Position numbers and translations under genes: made by a program. Of a DNA stretch of 64,000 bases, positions 39,185 through 47,818 are shown one piece after another. Below the pieces are notes generated by a model. It ran no database searches. It was not told where the DNA came from and worked only from the letters and a program-made list of their open reading frames with translations. The DNA lies in the NCBI RefSeq assembly GCF_001270745.1, contig NZ_KQ434756.1:186001-250000 (forward strand), in the 5' to 3' direction. This DNA comes from Jiangella muralis. Its GTDB lineage: Bacteria; Actinomycetota; Actinomycetes; Jiangellales; Jiangellaceae. Position 1 is the first letter of the stretch; every line of letters begins with the position of its first letter.

Positions 39185-40500
39185 GGCTGGCCTCCCAGCG
39201 CCTCGGCGAGCACGTCCAGTCCGTCGTGCAGCAGGTCGTCGCCGATCACCAGCGGCGGCAGCAATCGCAGCACGTTGCCGTAGGTCCCGCAGGTCAGCAC
39301 GATGACGCCGCGGGCATGGCAGTCGGCGGCCACGGCCCGGGCCAGCGCCGCGTCCGGCGCGCCGTCGGGGCCGACCAGCTCGACCGCCATCATCGCGCCG
39401 CGCCCCCGGACGTCGCCGATGCGCGGGTCGGTGGCGGCCAGGTCCTCCAGCCGGTCGCGGAGCACGTCCCCCACCTTCTGCGCGCGCTCGATCAGCCCGT
39501 CGGCCTCGATCGTGGCGATGGTGGCGAGCGCGGCGGCGCAGGCCAGCGGGTTGCCGCCGTAGGTGCCGCCCAGGCCGCCGGCCTTCGGCGCGGCCATGAT
39601 CTCCGCGCGCCCGGTCACCGCGGACAGCGGCAGCCCGTCGGCGACGCCCTTCGCCGTCACGACGAGGTCCGGGACGACGTCCTCGTGCTCGCACGCGTAC
39701 ATGGCGCCGGTGCGGGCGAGGCCGGACTGCACCTCGTCGGCGACGAAGACCACGCCGTTCGCGGTACACCAGGCGGCCAGCGCGGCGAGGAAGCCCGGCG
39801 CCGGGACGATGAACCCGCCCTCGCCCTGGATCGGCTCGATGACGACGGCGGCCAGGTTCTCGGCCCGGACCTGGGTCTCGATGACGTCGATCGCCCGCCG
39901 CGCGGCCACGGCGCCGTCGCTGATGCCGTCGCGGAACGGGTAGGACAGCGGCGCGCGGTAGACCTCGGGCGCGAACGGGCCGAAGCCGTTCTTGTACGGC
40001 GCCGACTTGGCCGTCATCGCCATGGTGAGGTTGGTGCGGCCGTGGTAGGCGTGGTCGAACACGACGACGGCCTGTTTGCCGGTGTAGGTACGGGCGATCT
40101 TGACGGCGTTCTCGACCGCCTCCGCGCCGGAGTTGAACAGCACGGTGCGCTTCTCGTGCTCGCCCGGCGTCAGGCGGTTCAGGGCCTCGGCGACCTGCAC
40201 GTACGCCTCGTACGGCGTCACCATGAAGCACGTGTGGGTGAACGCGGCGGCCTGGGCGGCGACGGCCTCGACCACCCGCGGCGCGCTGACGCCGACCGTC
40301 GTCACCGCGATGCCCGAGCCGAGGTCGATGAGCTGGTTGTCGTCGGCGTCGCGCACGATGCCTCCGGAGGCTTCGACGGCGAAGACCGGCATGGTCGTGG
40401 CCACGCCGGGCGCGACCGCCCGGGCCTTGCGGGTCATCAGCTCGACGGATCGCGGGCCGGGGATGGCCGTCACGACCTTCCGGATCTGGGTCAGCGGCAT
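39181..40500 (-). CDS. gabT: 4-aminobutyrate aminotransferase
   Basis: A 439-residue class III aminotransferase. FNSGAEAVENAVKIAR (122-137) binds the phosphate, VADEVQSGLARTG (253-265) holds the pyridine Asp D255, and VTAKGVADGLPL (281-292) contains the Schiff-base lysine K284. IEPIQGEGGF is the GabT-type core motif. It turns 4-aminobutyrate and 2-oxoglutarate into succinate semialdehyde and glutamate. It is the first gene of the GABA/putrescine operon, divergent from the LysR gene with an 87-base gap that must carry both promoters. Confidence 0.93.
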   Translation of the reverse strand: MPLTQIRKVVTAIPGPRSVELMTRKARAVAPGVATTMPVFAVEASGGIVRDADDNQLIDLGSGIAVTTVGVSAPRVVEAVAAQAAAFTHTCFMVTPYEAYVQVAEALNRLTPGEHEKRTVLFNSGAEAVENAVKIARTYTGKQAVVVFDHAYHGRTNLTMAMTAKSAPYKNGFGPFAPEVYRAPLSYPFRDGISDGAVAARRAIDVIETQVRAENLAAVVIEPIQGEGGFIVPAPGFLAALAAWCTANGVVFVADEVQSGLARTGAMYACEHEDVVPDLVVTAKGVADGLPLSAVTGRAEIMAAPKAGGLGGTYGGNPLACAAALATIATIEADGLIERAQKVGDVLRDRLEDLAATDPRIGDVRGRGAMMAVELVGPDGAPDAALARAVAADCHARGVIVLTCGTYGNVLRLLPPLVIGDDLLHDGLDVLAEALGGQP

Positions 40501-40587
40501 GAGCCCATCGTGAGGTCCACCACTTCATGCCGTCCAATACCCGATAGCATGACGACCTATGCCTGTTGAGCATGTCTGTGGGGTGCG

Positions 40588-41481
40588 ATGGAACTCCGGG
40601 TGCTGCGCTACTTCGTCGCCACCGCCGACGTCGGCACCGCCAGCGGCGCGGCGGCGGAGCTGCACCTGACCCAGCCGGCGCTCTCGCGGCAGCTGCGCCA
40701 GCTCGAACACGAGCTGGGCGCCGACCTGTTCGCCCGGGTCCGGGGCCGGCTGGTGCTCAGCGCGGCGGGCCGCGAGTTCCTGCCGATCGCGCGCGACCTC
40801 CTCGTGCGGGCCGAGCACGCCAAGCAGGCGGCCGCCGAACTCGCCGCCGGCCGGCTCGGCCACATCGCGCTGGCCGCGCCGACCACCACGCTGACCGACG
40901 TGCTGGCGCCGTTCCTCGCCACCCTCCGCGACGACGACCCCGTCCCGACCGTCCTCGAATCCAGCCCGGTCGACGCCTATGCGGCCCTCGACCGCGGCGT
41001 CGACCTCGTCATCGTCACCGAACGGCCGCACCGCGAGCTGGCCCGCACGGCGATCGCCGTCCTGCCGGTGTTCGCCTACGTCCGCGCCGACCACACCTGG
41101 TCGGGCCGGCCGGACGTCGCCCTCGACGACCTCGTGACGATGCCGGTCGTCGTGCTGCCGCCGCACCTCAAGACGCGGCAGATCCTCGACGGCGCACTGC
41201 ACCAGGCCGGGCTCGCCCTGGAGACGGCCGTCGAGACGTCCAACGCCCAGGTCGCCCAGGCACTCGCCGCCGCCGGCCGCGGCGCCGCCGTCGTCACCGA
41301 CGACCCCCGGTTCGGCCTGCACCCGCTGGAGATCCTCCATAACGGCGCCGCGTTGCGCATCCACCTCTGGGCCGCCTGGCGGCCCAGCCACCACGCCTCC
41401 GCCACCCTCGCGTCGTTCGCCGCCCGGCTGCGCCGGTTCTGCGCCGAACGCTACGGCCCGCAGGTGCTGCCACCCACCTGA
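40588..41481 (+). CDS. LysR family transcriptional regulator
   Basis: A 297-residue LysR protein. The N-terminal winged helix reads MELRVLRYFVATADVGTASG and AAELHLTQPALSRQLRQLEH, followed by the linker helix and the effector domain from about residue 90 (LAAPTTTLTDVLAPFLATL). It diverges from gabT, the usual arrangement of LysR activators with their target. A weak dyad (atag 40544-40547, ctat 40557-40560) lies in the shared gap. A GABA or putrescine-derived inducer is inferred. Confidence 0.92.
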   Translation: MELRVLRYFVATADVGTASGAAAELHLTQPALSRQLRQLEHELGADLFARVRGRLVLSAAGREFLPIARDLLVRAEHAKQAAAELAAGRLGHIALAAPTTTLTDVLAPFLATLRDDDPVPTVLESSPVDAYAALDRGVDLVIVTERPHRELARTAIAVLPVFAYVRADHTWSGRPDVALDDLVTMPVVVLPPHLKTRQILDGALHQAGLALETAVETSNAQVAQALAAAGRGAAVVTDDPRFGLHPLEILHNGAALRIHLWAAWRPSHHASATLASFAARLRRFCAERYGPQVLPPT

Positions 41482-41513
41482 CCGGAACGTGCGCGCCGGG
41501 CGGCGCCGTAGCC

Positions 41514-41555
41514 ATGGCGCTCTTTGTGCGGCCATGGCAGCAGAAAGAGCGCCAT
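41514..41555. repeat. Intergenic inverted repeat (type 1)
   Basis: Perfect 12-bp arms atggcgctcttt (41514-41525) and aaagagcgccat (41544-41555) with an 18-base spacer, in the gap after the LysR gene. No T-run follows. Similar in layout to the dyads at 42551-42674, 56119-56172 and 62946-62998. Confidence 0.75.
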
Positions 41556-41713
41556 CACCGCTGAGATCGGTAGCGGCGCTGCCGGCAGGCGGGCGAGCAG
41601 TACCGCCGGGCCGTTTCGTCACGCACTTCGTCACGGGCGGCCGGCTCGCCACAGCCGCCGACGCGCCGGACCTGTGGGCCTCCGTCGTCGGCGACGGGTG
41701 ACATCGTGGGTCC

Positions 41714-42562
41714 ATGACAATCGAGGCGCTGGGATTCGCGCCGTCGGCCCGCGTCCTGATCGTCAACTGCGACGACCTCGGCCTGCACCCGGCCGTCAAC
41801 GCGGCAGTCGTCGACGCCGTCGAAAACGGGATCGCCGGCTCGGCCAGCCTCATGGTGCCGCCGCCGGGCGCCGCCGACGCGATGCGGCTGCTCCGGGACC
41901 GGCCGTGGCTGGCGTTCGGTGTGCACCTCACCCTGATCCGCGACGCCGACGACTTCGACTGGGGGCCGGTCGCGGCGCGGGAGCAGGTGCCGTCGCTGCT
42001 CGATCCGGCCACCGGCGAGCTGTACGCCGACACCCCGGCCGGCCGCGACCGGCTGCTCGCCCGGGCCCGCATCGAGGACGTCGAGCGGGAGCTGCGCGCC
42101 CAGCTGGACACCGTGCTACGGGCCGGGCTCGCGCCGACCCACCTGGACTGGCACTGCCTCGCCGACGGCGGCCGCGCGGACGTCTTCGAGCTCGGCCTGG
42201 CGCTCGCCGCGGAACACGGCCTCGCCGCCCGCGTCTGGCTCGACGATGGACGGGCTGCGGCGCGCGCCCGCGGCCTGCCCGTCATCGACCACCCGTTCGT
42301 CGACAGCTTCGCCCTCGACCTCGACGACAAGCCGGCGACGTACGAGCGGCTGCTGCGCGACCTGCCCGCCGGCCTCAGCGAATGGGCCGTCCACCCGGGG
42401 CTCGCGACCCCGGAATGGCGGACGATCGAGCCCAGCGGCTGGCGGGTGCGCGCCACCGACCACGCGTTCCTCACGTCGGCCCGCGCCGGCGCCGTCCTCG
42501 CCGACGAGGGCATCACCGTCATCGACTACCGGCCGCTCCAGCTGACGAGAACGATCAGGTGA
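41714..42562 (+). CDS. YdjC/ChbG-type carbohydrate deacetylase
   Basis: A 282-residue protein of the ChbG/HpnK deacetylase family. NCDDLGLHPAVNAAV (18-32) carries the metal-binding Asp pair. GVHLTLIRD holds a His ligand, and THLDWHC contains the further His pair. Members remove N-acetyl groups from chitooligosaccharide-type or lipid-linked sugars. No neighbouring gene supports a pathway. The final residues and the stop codon are encoded by the left arm of an intergenic inverted repeat, so the C-terminus may have been changed by the repeat. Confidence 0.88.
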   Translation: MTIEALGFAPSARVLIVNCDDLGLHPAVNAAVVDAVENGIAGSASLMVPPPGAADAMRLLRDRPWLAFGVHLTLIRDADDFDWGPVAAREQVPSLLDPATGELYADTPAGRDRLLARARIEDVERELRAQLDTVLRAGLAPTHLDWHCLADGGRADVFELGLALAAEHGLAARVWLDDGRAAARARGLPVIDHPFVDSFALDLDDKPATYERLLRDLPAGLSEWAVHPGLATPEWRTIEPSGWRVRATDHAFLTSARAGAVLADEGITVIDYRPLQLTRTIR

Positions 42563-42602
42563 CGGAACCGCCCGGCATTCGCGCGTTGCGTCACCTGATC
42601 AT
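42551..42602. repeat. Intergenic inverted repeat (type 2, copy A)
   Basis: Arms gatcaggtgac (42553-42563) and gtcacctgatc (42590-42600), 11 bp perfect, spacer 26 bases. The stop codon of the deacetylase gene is inside the left arm. A second copy with the same arms follows 20 bases later. Confidence 0.8.
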
Positions 42603-42622
42603 CTCCACGATGCGGACACAAA

Positions 42623-42674
42623 ACGATCAGGTGACAAAGCCGCGACGAACCTGGGCGATACGTCACCTGATCGT
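42623..42674. repeat. Intergenic inverted repeat (type 2, copy B)
   Basis: Arms acgatcaggtgac (42623-42635) and gtcacctgatcgt (42662-42674), 13 bp perfect, spacer 26 bases. Same arm sequence as copy A but a different spacer. Lies between convergent genes; no T-run is seen. Confidence 0.8.
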
Positions 42675-42727
42675 CGGCAGCTACGGACCCGGCGCACGTC
42701 GGCCAGCCAACGAGCGGACTCACTCAG

Positions 42728-44686
42728 CTAGGACGTGAACGTGTAGGCGATCCGGCCGGCGCGGCCGTGCGGAACCCGGAGGACGTGCAGCCGGCGGGAG
42801 GCGTCCAGGAAGTAGGTCCGCGCCGACGGCGTGAGGGTGGCGTCGGACGCGGCGCCCCAGTCGACCGTCAGGGTGACGTCGCCGCGGGTGATCGCCAGCG
42901 AGGTGGCCGACGCGGCGGCCGGAGCGCCGAAGGCCACCTCGGCGCCGGTCGACCACCGCACGTCGTCGTCGGGCCGGAGGACGAGCGGGATCTGCTCGGA
43001 CGCGTCCTGGCTGGTCGTGATCTCCCGGACCAGCCCGGCGTCGGTGAACAGCGCCGCGACGGTCACGTTGCCGCCCGTCGTCGACCAGCGCAGGCCGAGG
43101 TCGCCGCGGACCGCCGAGACCCCGCCCGGCGCGACGACCGGGCCGGCGCCGACCGGCCCGTCGTGATACGTCGGCGTCAGGTTCGACGCGCCGTCGGTGC
43201 CACCGTTCGCGAGCACCGTCGCCCAGCATTCGGCGTTGGAGTTCTGCCCGCCGTGGACGAAGGTGCCGGCCTCCGGGTGCCAGAGCAGCCCGAGCCCCGC
43301 CCGCACGACGCCGTTGGGCCGGGTGCCGAGGAACGCCTGCAGGTAGTACGAGGGGCGCCGGAGGAACAGGTAGTGCTGGTCGTGCGGGTCGGCGCGCAGT
43401 TCGGTGAACCGGCTGAACCGCACGGCGGGCAGCCCGGCGATCGCGACGTCGCGCTGCCGCCGGGTCGCGTACGCCTCGCCGTACGGGATGTTCGCGGGGA
43501 TCCGCGGGTTCGTGTCGCCCGGCGCCAGAGCGGCTACCGGCGACGGGTCCGCCGCCCACGCCGCCCGCTGCGCGTCCCGCTCCTCCCGGGCGGGGTAGAA
43601 GACCCGCAGGTCGGGCACGGAGCGGGAGAACACCGAGCCGAGGTCGCGCTGCTGCCGGTCCGGCGTCACCGGGTCGAGGAAGTACATGGGGGTGCGCGCG
43701 GCGCCGGAGGCGAACGAGACCAGCCCGGCGCCGTCCGGCTCGGGGACGACGGTGTAGCTGAGCCACTCCGCGAGCCGGCGCACCATGGGCAGGAACACCG
43801 GCCGGCCGATCTCGGTGTGGAGCTCGTGCAGCTCGGTGAGCGTGACATTGAGGTTGTAGGCGATGTCCATGCCGCGCGGCTCGTAGAGGAACCCGGCCGG
43901 GCTCTGCGCGTGCGCGGCGAAGAAGGCGATGCGATCGTCGAGCAGCCGGCGCAGTCCGGCGTCCGGGTCGAGGCTCAGCGCCTTGGCCGCGCCGGCCAGC
44001 CCGGCGGCGGGCTGGTTCGCGAACTCGACCATGCCGTCCTGCCAGACGCCGGTGTTGGCGGGGTCGAGGAACCACGTCATGGCCCGGCGCAGCGCGGCGC
44101 TGATCTCGGCGCCGCGCTCCGGCAGGACGCGCACGGCGCGCAGCTCGTGCAGCGTCTTGCTCAGGTACCCGAGCGCGAACGCCGTGGCCGCCCGCGACCG
44201 CTCGTCCGGCGAGTACTCCGGCCAGGAGCCGTCGTCGTGCTGCAGCCGCAGGTAGTAGCCGATGGCCGCGTCCAGGCGGGCGAGCAGGACGGGGTCGTGA
44301 CGGTACGGGTTCCACGGCCGGTCGGCGCCGTGGAACCAGGCGAGCGTGGCGACGTGCTCCATGATCCGCGCGTTGAACGGCTCGACCGGGGTGCGCCACC
44401 AGCCGCCGGCCATGAACCCGCGCAGGTCGCCGTCGGAGTCGTCGATGTCGTTGACCATGTCGGCCAGCGTGACCAGGTACGGCGCGTACCGCTGTTCGGC
44501 CGCCGCGAACGCCGTCCGCGCGGGCGCGTCGGCGGGAAGCGGCGCGAGCCGGGCCAGCGGGCCGCCACCGGTCATCGCGACGGGGTCCGCGTACGCCGGC
44601 CGTGTGAGGGCCAGCCCGCCCACCAGCCCGGCTACCCCGCCGATGAGCACCGTCCGCCGGTTCGGACGTGCGCCTGCGTCTGCCAT
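42728..44686 (-). CDS. Tat-exported protein with predicted alpha/alpha-toroid, probably glycan-active
   Basis: A 652-residue secreted protein. The Tat signal is PNRRTVLIGGVAGLVGG (RR at 10-11), ending near AYA. The mature N-half (about 45-400) has repeated helical pairs with aromatic motifs (GGWWRTPVEPFNARIMEH, YYLRLQHDDGSWPEYSPDE), like (alpha/alpha)6 barrels of glycoside hydrolases and polysaccharide lyases. The C-half is beta-rich. I cannot name a CAZy family. Start at 44686 is fixed by ggagg five bases upstream. It is the last gene of the sugar-uptake operon, so it probably acts on an extracellular glycan whose product is imported. Confidence 0.7.
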   Translation of the reverse strand: MADAGARPNRRTVLIGGVAGLVGGLALTRPAYADPVAMTGGGPLARLAPLPADAPARTAFAAAEQRYAPYLVTLADMVNDIDDSDGDLRGFMAGGWWRTPVEPFNARIMEHVATLAWFHGADRPWNPYRHDPVLLARLDAAIGYYLRLQHDDGSWPEYSPDERSRAATAFALGYLSKTLHELRAVRVLPERGAEISAALRRAMTWFLDPANTGVWQDGMVEFANQPAAGLAGAAKALSLDPDAGLRRLLDDRIAFFAAHAQSPAGFLYEPRGMDIAYNLNVTLTELHELHTEIGRPVFLPMVRRLAEWLSYTVVPEPDGAGLVSFASGAARTPMYFLDPVTPDRQQRDLGSVFSRSVPDLRVFYPAREERDAQRAAWAADPSPVAALAPGDTNPRIPANIPYGEAYATRRQRDVAIAGLPAVRFSRFTELRADPHDQHYLFLRRPSYYLQAFLGTRPNGVVRAGLGLLWHPEAGTFVHGGQNSNAECWATVLANGGTDGASNLTPTYHDGPVGAGPVVAPGGVSAVRGDLGLRWSTTGGNVTVAALFTDAGLVREITTSQDASEQIPLVLRPDDDVRWSTGAEVAFGAPAAASATSLAITRGDVTLTVDWGAASDATLTPSARTYFLDASRRLHVLRVPHGRAGRIAYTFTS

Positions 44687-44730
44687 GGTGCCTCCGTATC
44701 CGCCGCGACCGCGGCCGGGTCGGGGGTCCG

Positions 44731-45585
44731 TCAGCCTTTGATGCCGCTGGCGAAGCCCTTGATGATGTACTTCTGGAGCAGGAAGTAGATGACGAGGATC
44801 GGCACGATCGCGATCCCCATTCCGGCGAAGATCACCTGCCACTGGCTGGCGAACTCCCCGCGGAAGGCGAAGATCGCCACCGGCAGCGTCTGCTGCGGGC
44901 TGCCGCCGACGTAGAGCAGCGGGGTCAGGAAGTCGTTCCAGATGTTGATGGCCGACAGGATCACGACGGTGCCCGTCACCGGGCGCAGCAGCGGGAAGAC
45001 GATGCGCCGGAACACCGCCAGCGACCCCGCGCCGTCGACGCGCGCCGCCTCCTCGTAGTCGCGGGGCAGGGCGCGCAGGAACCCGGCGTAGAGGAACACG
45101 GCCAGCGGCAGCTGGTGCCCGATCTCGAAGATGATCAGCGACGTGTAGGTCTGCAGCAGGTTCAGGTCGCGCATCAGCTGGTACAGCGGCACCATGCCGA
45201 GTTGCAGCGGGATCATCAGGCCCAGCAGGAACAGCAGGTACGTCCCGTAGCTCAACCGGGTCGCGCGCCGGGCCAGCACGTACGCCGCCAGCGATCCGCA
45301 CGTCACCAGCAGCACCACCGACAGGCTGGTCACCACGACGGAGTTGACCATCGCCGTGCCGAGGTCGCCGCGCTGCCAGGCCTCGGTGAAGTTGGCCAGC
45401 GCCGGGTTGGACGGCAGCGCCAGCGGCGAGCGGGCCAGCTCGGCCGGCGTCTTGAGCGCCACGGTGAGGAAGACGTAGAACGGGAACAGGAAGATCGCGG
45501 CGACGGCGAGCATGCCCAGCTCGGCGCCCACCCGCGGGAGGGTCCACCGCCGCCGGGTCGACGGGCGCACCGCCACCGCGCTCAC
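44731..45585 (-). CDS. Carbohydrate ABC transporter permease, MalG type
   Basis: A 284-residue inner-membrane permease with six hydrophobic segments. YEEAARVDGAGSLAVFRRIVFPLLRP is the EAA loop that docks on the ATPase, and the end YIIKGFASGIKG is typical of MalG-type proteins. It pairs with the permease encoded just upstream. The GTG start at 45585 overlaps that gene's stop by four bases. No ATPase gene is present in the operon; a shared MsiK-type ATPase encoded elsewhere is the usual solution in actinomycetes. Confidence 0.93.
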   Translation of the reverse strand: MSAVAVRPSTRRRWTLPRVGAELGMLAVAAIFLFPFYVFLTVALKTPAELARSPLALPSNPALANFTEAWQRGDLGTAMVNSVVVTSLSVVLLVTCGSLAAYVLARRATRLSYGTYLLFLLGLMIPLQLGMVPLYQLMRDLNLLQTYTSLIIFEIGHQLPLAVFLYAGFLRALPRDYEEAARVDGAGSLAVFRRIVFPLLRPVTGTVVILSAINIWNDFLTPLLYVGGSPQQTLPVAIFAFRGEFASQWQVIFAGMGIAIVPILVIYFLLQKYIIKGFASGIKG

Positions 45586-46511
45586 CGCTGCACCTCGAAC
45601 CGGCGCAGGGCCCGCAGCTGGAGCAGTGCGAACGCGAAGACGATCATCGTCAGGACCAGCGCGATGGCCGTGGAGTAGCCGTACCGCCCCGACACGAACG
45701 CCTCCTTGTACATGACGACGGACAGCGTCTCGGTGGCGTAGCCGGGGCCGCCGCCGGTCATGACGTAGACCTGGTCGAACAGCTTGAGGCTGCCGATGAG
45801 CGTCAGTGACAGCGCGATCGTGGTGGCCGGCACCAGCAGCGGGAGCGTCACGTGCCGCAGCCGCTGCCAGCGCCCGGCGCCGTCCATCGTGGCGGCCTCG
45901 TGCAGCTCGGGCGGCACGCCCTCGAGCCCGGCGAGGTAGATGACCATCGTGAGGCCGGCGTTCTGCCAGATGATGACGGCGATGACGCTGGCCAGCGCGA
46001 CGGAGGGATCGCCGAGCCAGTTCTGCGTCAGCCCGCCCAGCCCGACGGCGCCGAGGGCGTCGTTGAGCGGGCCGGCCGGGGTCAGGATGTACTGCCAGAG
46101 GAACCCGATGATCACCGGCGGCAGCAGCGCCGGGGCGAAGAACATGGTCCGCAGCAGGTTCCGGCTGGCCAGCGCCGAGTGCAGCGCCAGCGCGAGCGCC
46201 AGGCCCACCAGCGTCTGCACGATCGTGGTCGAGACCGCGATGACGACGGTGTTCCGCAGTGCGGAGCGGGCGGCCGGTGCGGAGAACAGCTCGGTGAAGT
46301 TGTCCAGTCCGACGAAGCCCGGCGCCTCCCGCCGTCCGGCCCAGTCGGTGAACGCGTACCCGGCGCCCTGCAAGGTCGGCCACAGCACCACGAACGCGTA
46401 GAAGAGCAGCGCCGGCACCAGCAGCAGGTACGGCACACTCGCCCGTCGGGACCGGCGGCGACCGACCTGCTGCCCGCCGTCGACCGACGGCGGGCTGGCG
46501 GTCAGGGTCAC
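45582..46511 (-). CDS. Carbohydrate ABC transporter permease, MalF/UgpA type
   Basis: A 309-residue permease with six hydrophobic segments, beginning near RASVPYLLLVPALLFYAFVV. The EAA loop is LHEAATMDGAGRWQRLRHVTLP. Its partner is the MalG-type permease next downstream. The GTG start at 46511 overlaps the stop of the binding-protein gene by four bases. Confidence 0.93.
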   Translation of the reverse strand: MTLTASPPSVDGGQQVGRRRSRRASVPYLLLVPALLFYAFVVLWPTLQGAGYAFTDWAGRREAPGFVGLDNFTELFSAPAARSALRNTVVIAVSTTIVQTLVGLALALALHSALASRNLLRTMFFAPALLPPVIIGFLWQYILTPAGPLNDALGAVGLGGLTQNWLGDPSVALASVIAVIIWQNAGLTMVIYLAGLEGVPPELHEAATMDGAGRWQRLRHVTLPLLVPATTIALSLTLIGSLKLFDQVYVMTGGGPGYATETLSVVMYKEAFVSGRYGYSTAIALVLTMIVFAFALLQLRALRRFEVQR

Positions 46512-47818
46512 GACTGGCCCTTGGCGTACTCGGCGTCCAGCTGGCCGAGCAGCGCGGTGGTGTCGAGGGCGCCGTCGAGCCACTCCTGGCCCGACTGCAG
46601 CATGGTCTGCTGGACGTCGCCGTTGGGCCACAGGTAGTTGGCGTAGCCGACGGAGCGCCCGTCCGCGAGCAGCGGCGCGATCGGCGCCAGCACGTCGCTG
46701 TCCAGCTCGACGTCGGTGGCCAGGCCGGGCAGCACGCCCATCTCGTTCGCGTAGGCCGCGACGTTCTCCGGCTCGGCGAGGAAGTCGAGGAAGCCCAGCG
46801 CCGCCTCGGGGTCGGCGGCCGCGTTGACGGCCAGGAAGTCCGGCGCCACGGGCACCATCGTCGCCTCCGGGTCGTCGTTGCCCGGCAGCGCGAAGACGCC
46901 GAACGCGTCGGCGCCGCCCTCGGAGTAGCCGTGCAGCTGCGGCAGGCCGGCGGAGACCATCAGCACCATCGCCGCGTCACCGGTCGCGACCGACTGCATC
47001 CCCTGGTCAGCGGGGATGCCCAGCATGCCGTCGGAGAAGTAGCCGGCGTCGCGCAGCTCGGCGATGCGGGCGAACACCTCGCCCCACTCCGGGTTCTCGG
47101 CGAACGTCGTCTCCCCCGCGGCCAGCTGCGCGTCGATGTCCGGGTTCTCGGCGTAGACCAGCGTCCCGGCCAGCGCGTAGACCCAGAACTGGAAGAAGAT
47201 GCCGCCCTGGAACGGCGCCGCGATCGGCGTGACGCCGGCCGCGTCCAGCGCCGCGCAGGCGTCGACGAACTCCTGCCAGGTGGTCGGCACCTCGATACCG
47301 GCGTCCTCGAACACCTGCCGGTTGTAGGCCATCACGATGGCGTTGCGGCTCACCGGGAAGGCCAGCACCTGGCCGTCGACCTCGGCGAGGGCGCGGGTGT
47401 CGTCGCCCAGCTCGTCCGTCCACGCCGCGTCGGACAGGTCCGTCAACTCACCCTCACGGCCCAGCACCCCGGCCGCGACCGGGCTGGAGTTCCCCGGCGA
47501 CACCCTGATCAGGTCCGCCGCCGTCCCGGACGTCAGCTGGACCCGTAGCTGCTGGTTCAGCTCGTCGGTGGTGGCCGAGGAGATGTCGACGGTGCCGCCG
47601 GTCTCCTCCTCGTAGGCCTCGATCAGCGGCGCGAGGCCGGTGTTCTGCTCGGTGTTGACGTACGCCGTGAGGCTGCCACCCGACCCGCCGTCCTCGGTCG
47701 AGTCGTCGCCGGAGTTGACGAACCCGCAGGCGCCGAGCGCGACGACGAGGGCGGTGCCGAGCGTGGCGCGCTGGATCAGGGCCCGAGCGGGACGGGACCG
47801 AGCGGCGTCGATGGTCAT
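46508..47818 (-). CDS. Extracellular sugar-binding lipoprotein
   Basis: A 436-residue family 1 solute-binding protein. The lipobox is LGAC with Cys31 after a typical signal. The mature part has SGTAADLIRVSPGNSSPVAA, LAFPVSRNAIVMAYNRQVFE and PTTWQEFVDACAAL, all usual for sugar-binding proteins. It supplies the two permeases encoded next. Its ATG at 47818 overlaps the stop of the FAD oxidoreductase gene (ATGA). The transported sugar is unknown. Confidence 0.92.
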   Translation of the reverse strand: MTIDAARSRPARALIQRATLGTALVVALGACGFVNSGDDSTEDGGSGGSLTAYVNTEQNTGLAPLIEAYEEETGGTVDISSATTDELNQQLRVQLTSGTAADLIRVSPGNSSPVAAGVLGREGELTDLSDAAWTDELGDDTRALAEVDGQVLAFPVSRNAIVMAYNRQVFEDAGIEVPTTWQEFVDACAALDAAGVTPIAAPFQGGIFFQFWVYALAGTLVYAENPDIDAQLAAGETTFAENPEWGEVFARIAELRDAGYFSDGMLGIPADQGMQSVATGDAAMVLMVSAGLPQLHGYSEGGADAFGVFALPGNDDPEATMVPVAPDFLAVNAAADPEAALGFLDFLAEPENVAAYANEMGVLPGLATDVELDSDVLAPIAPLLADGRSVGYANYLWPNGDVQQTMLQSGQEWLDGALDTTALLGQLDAEYAKGQS

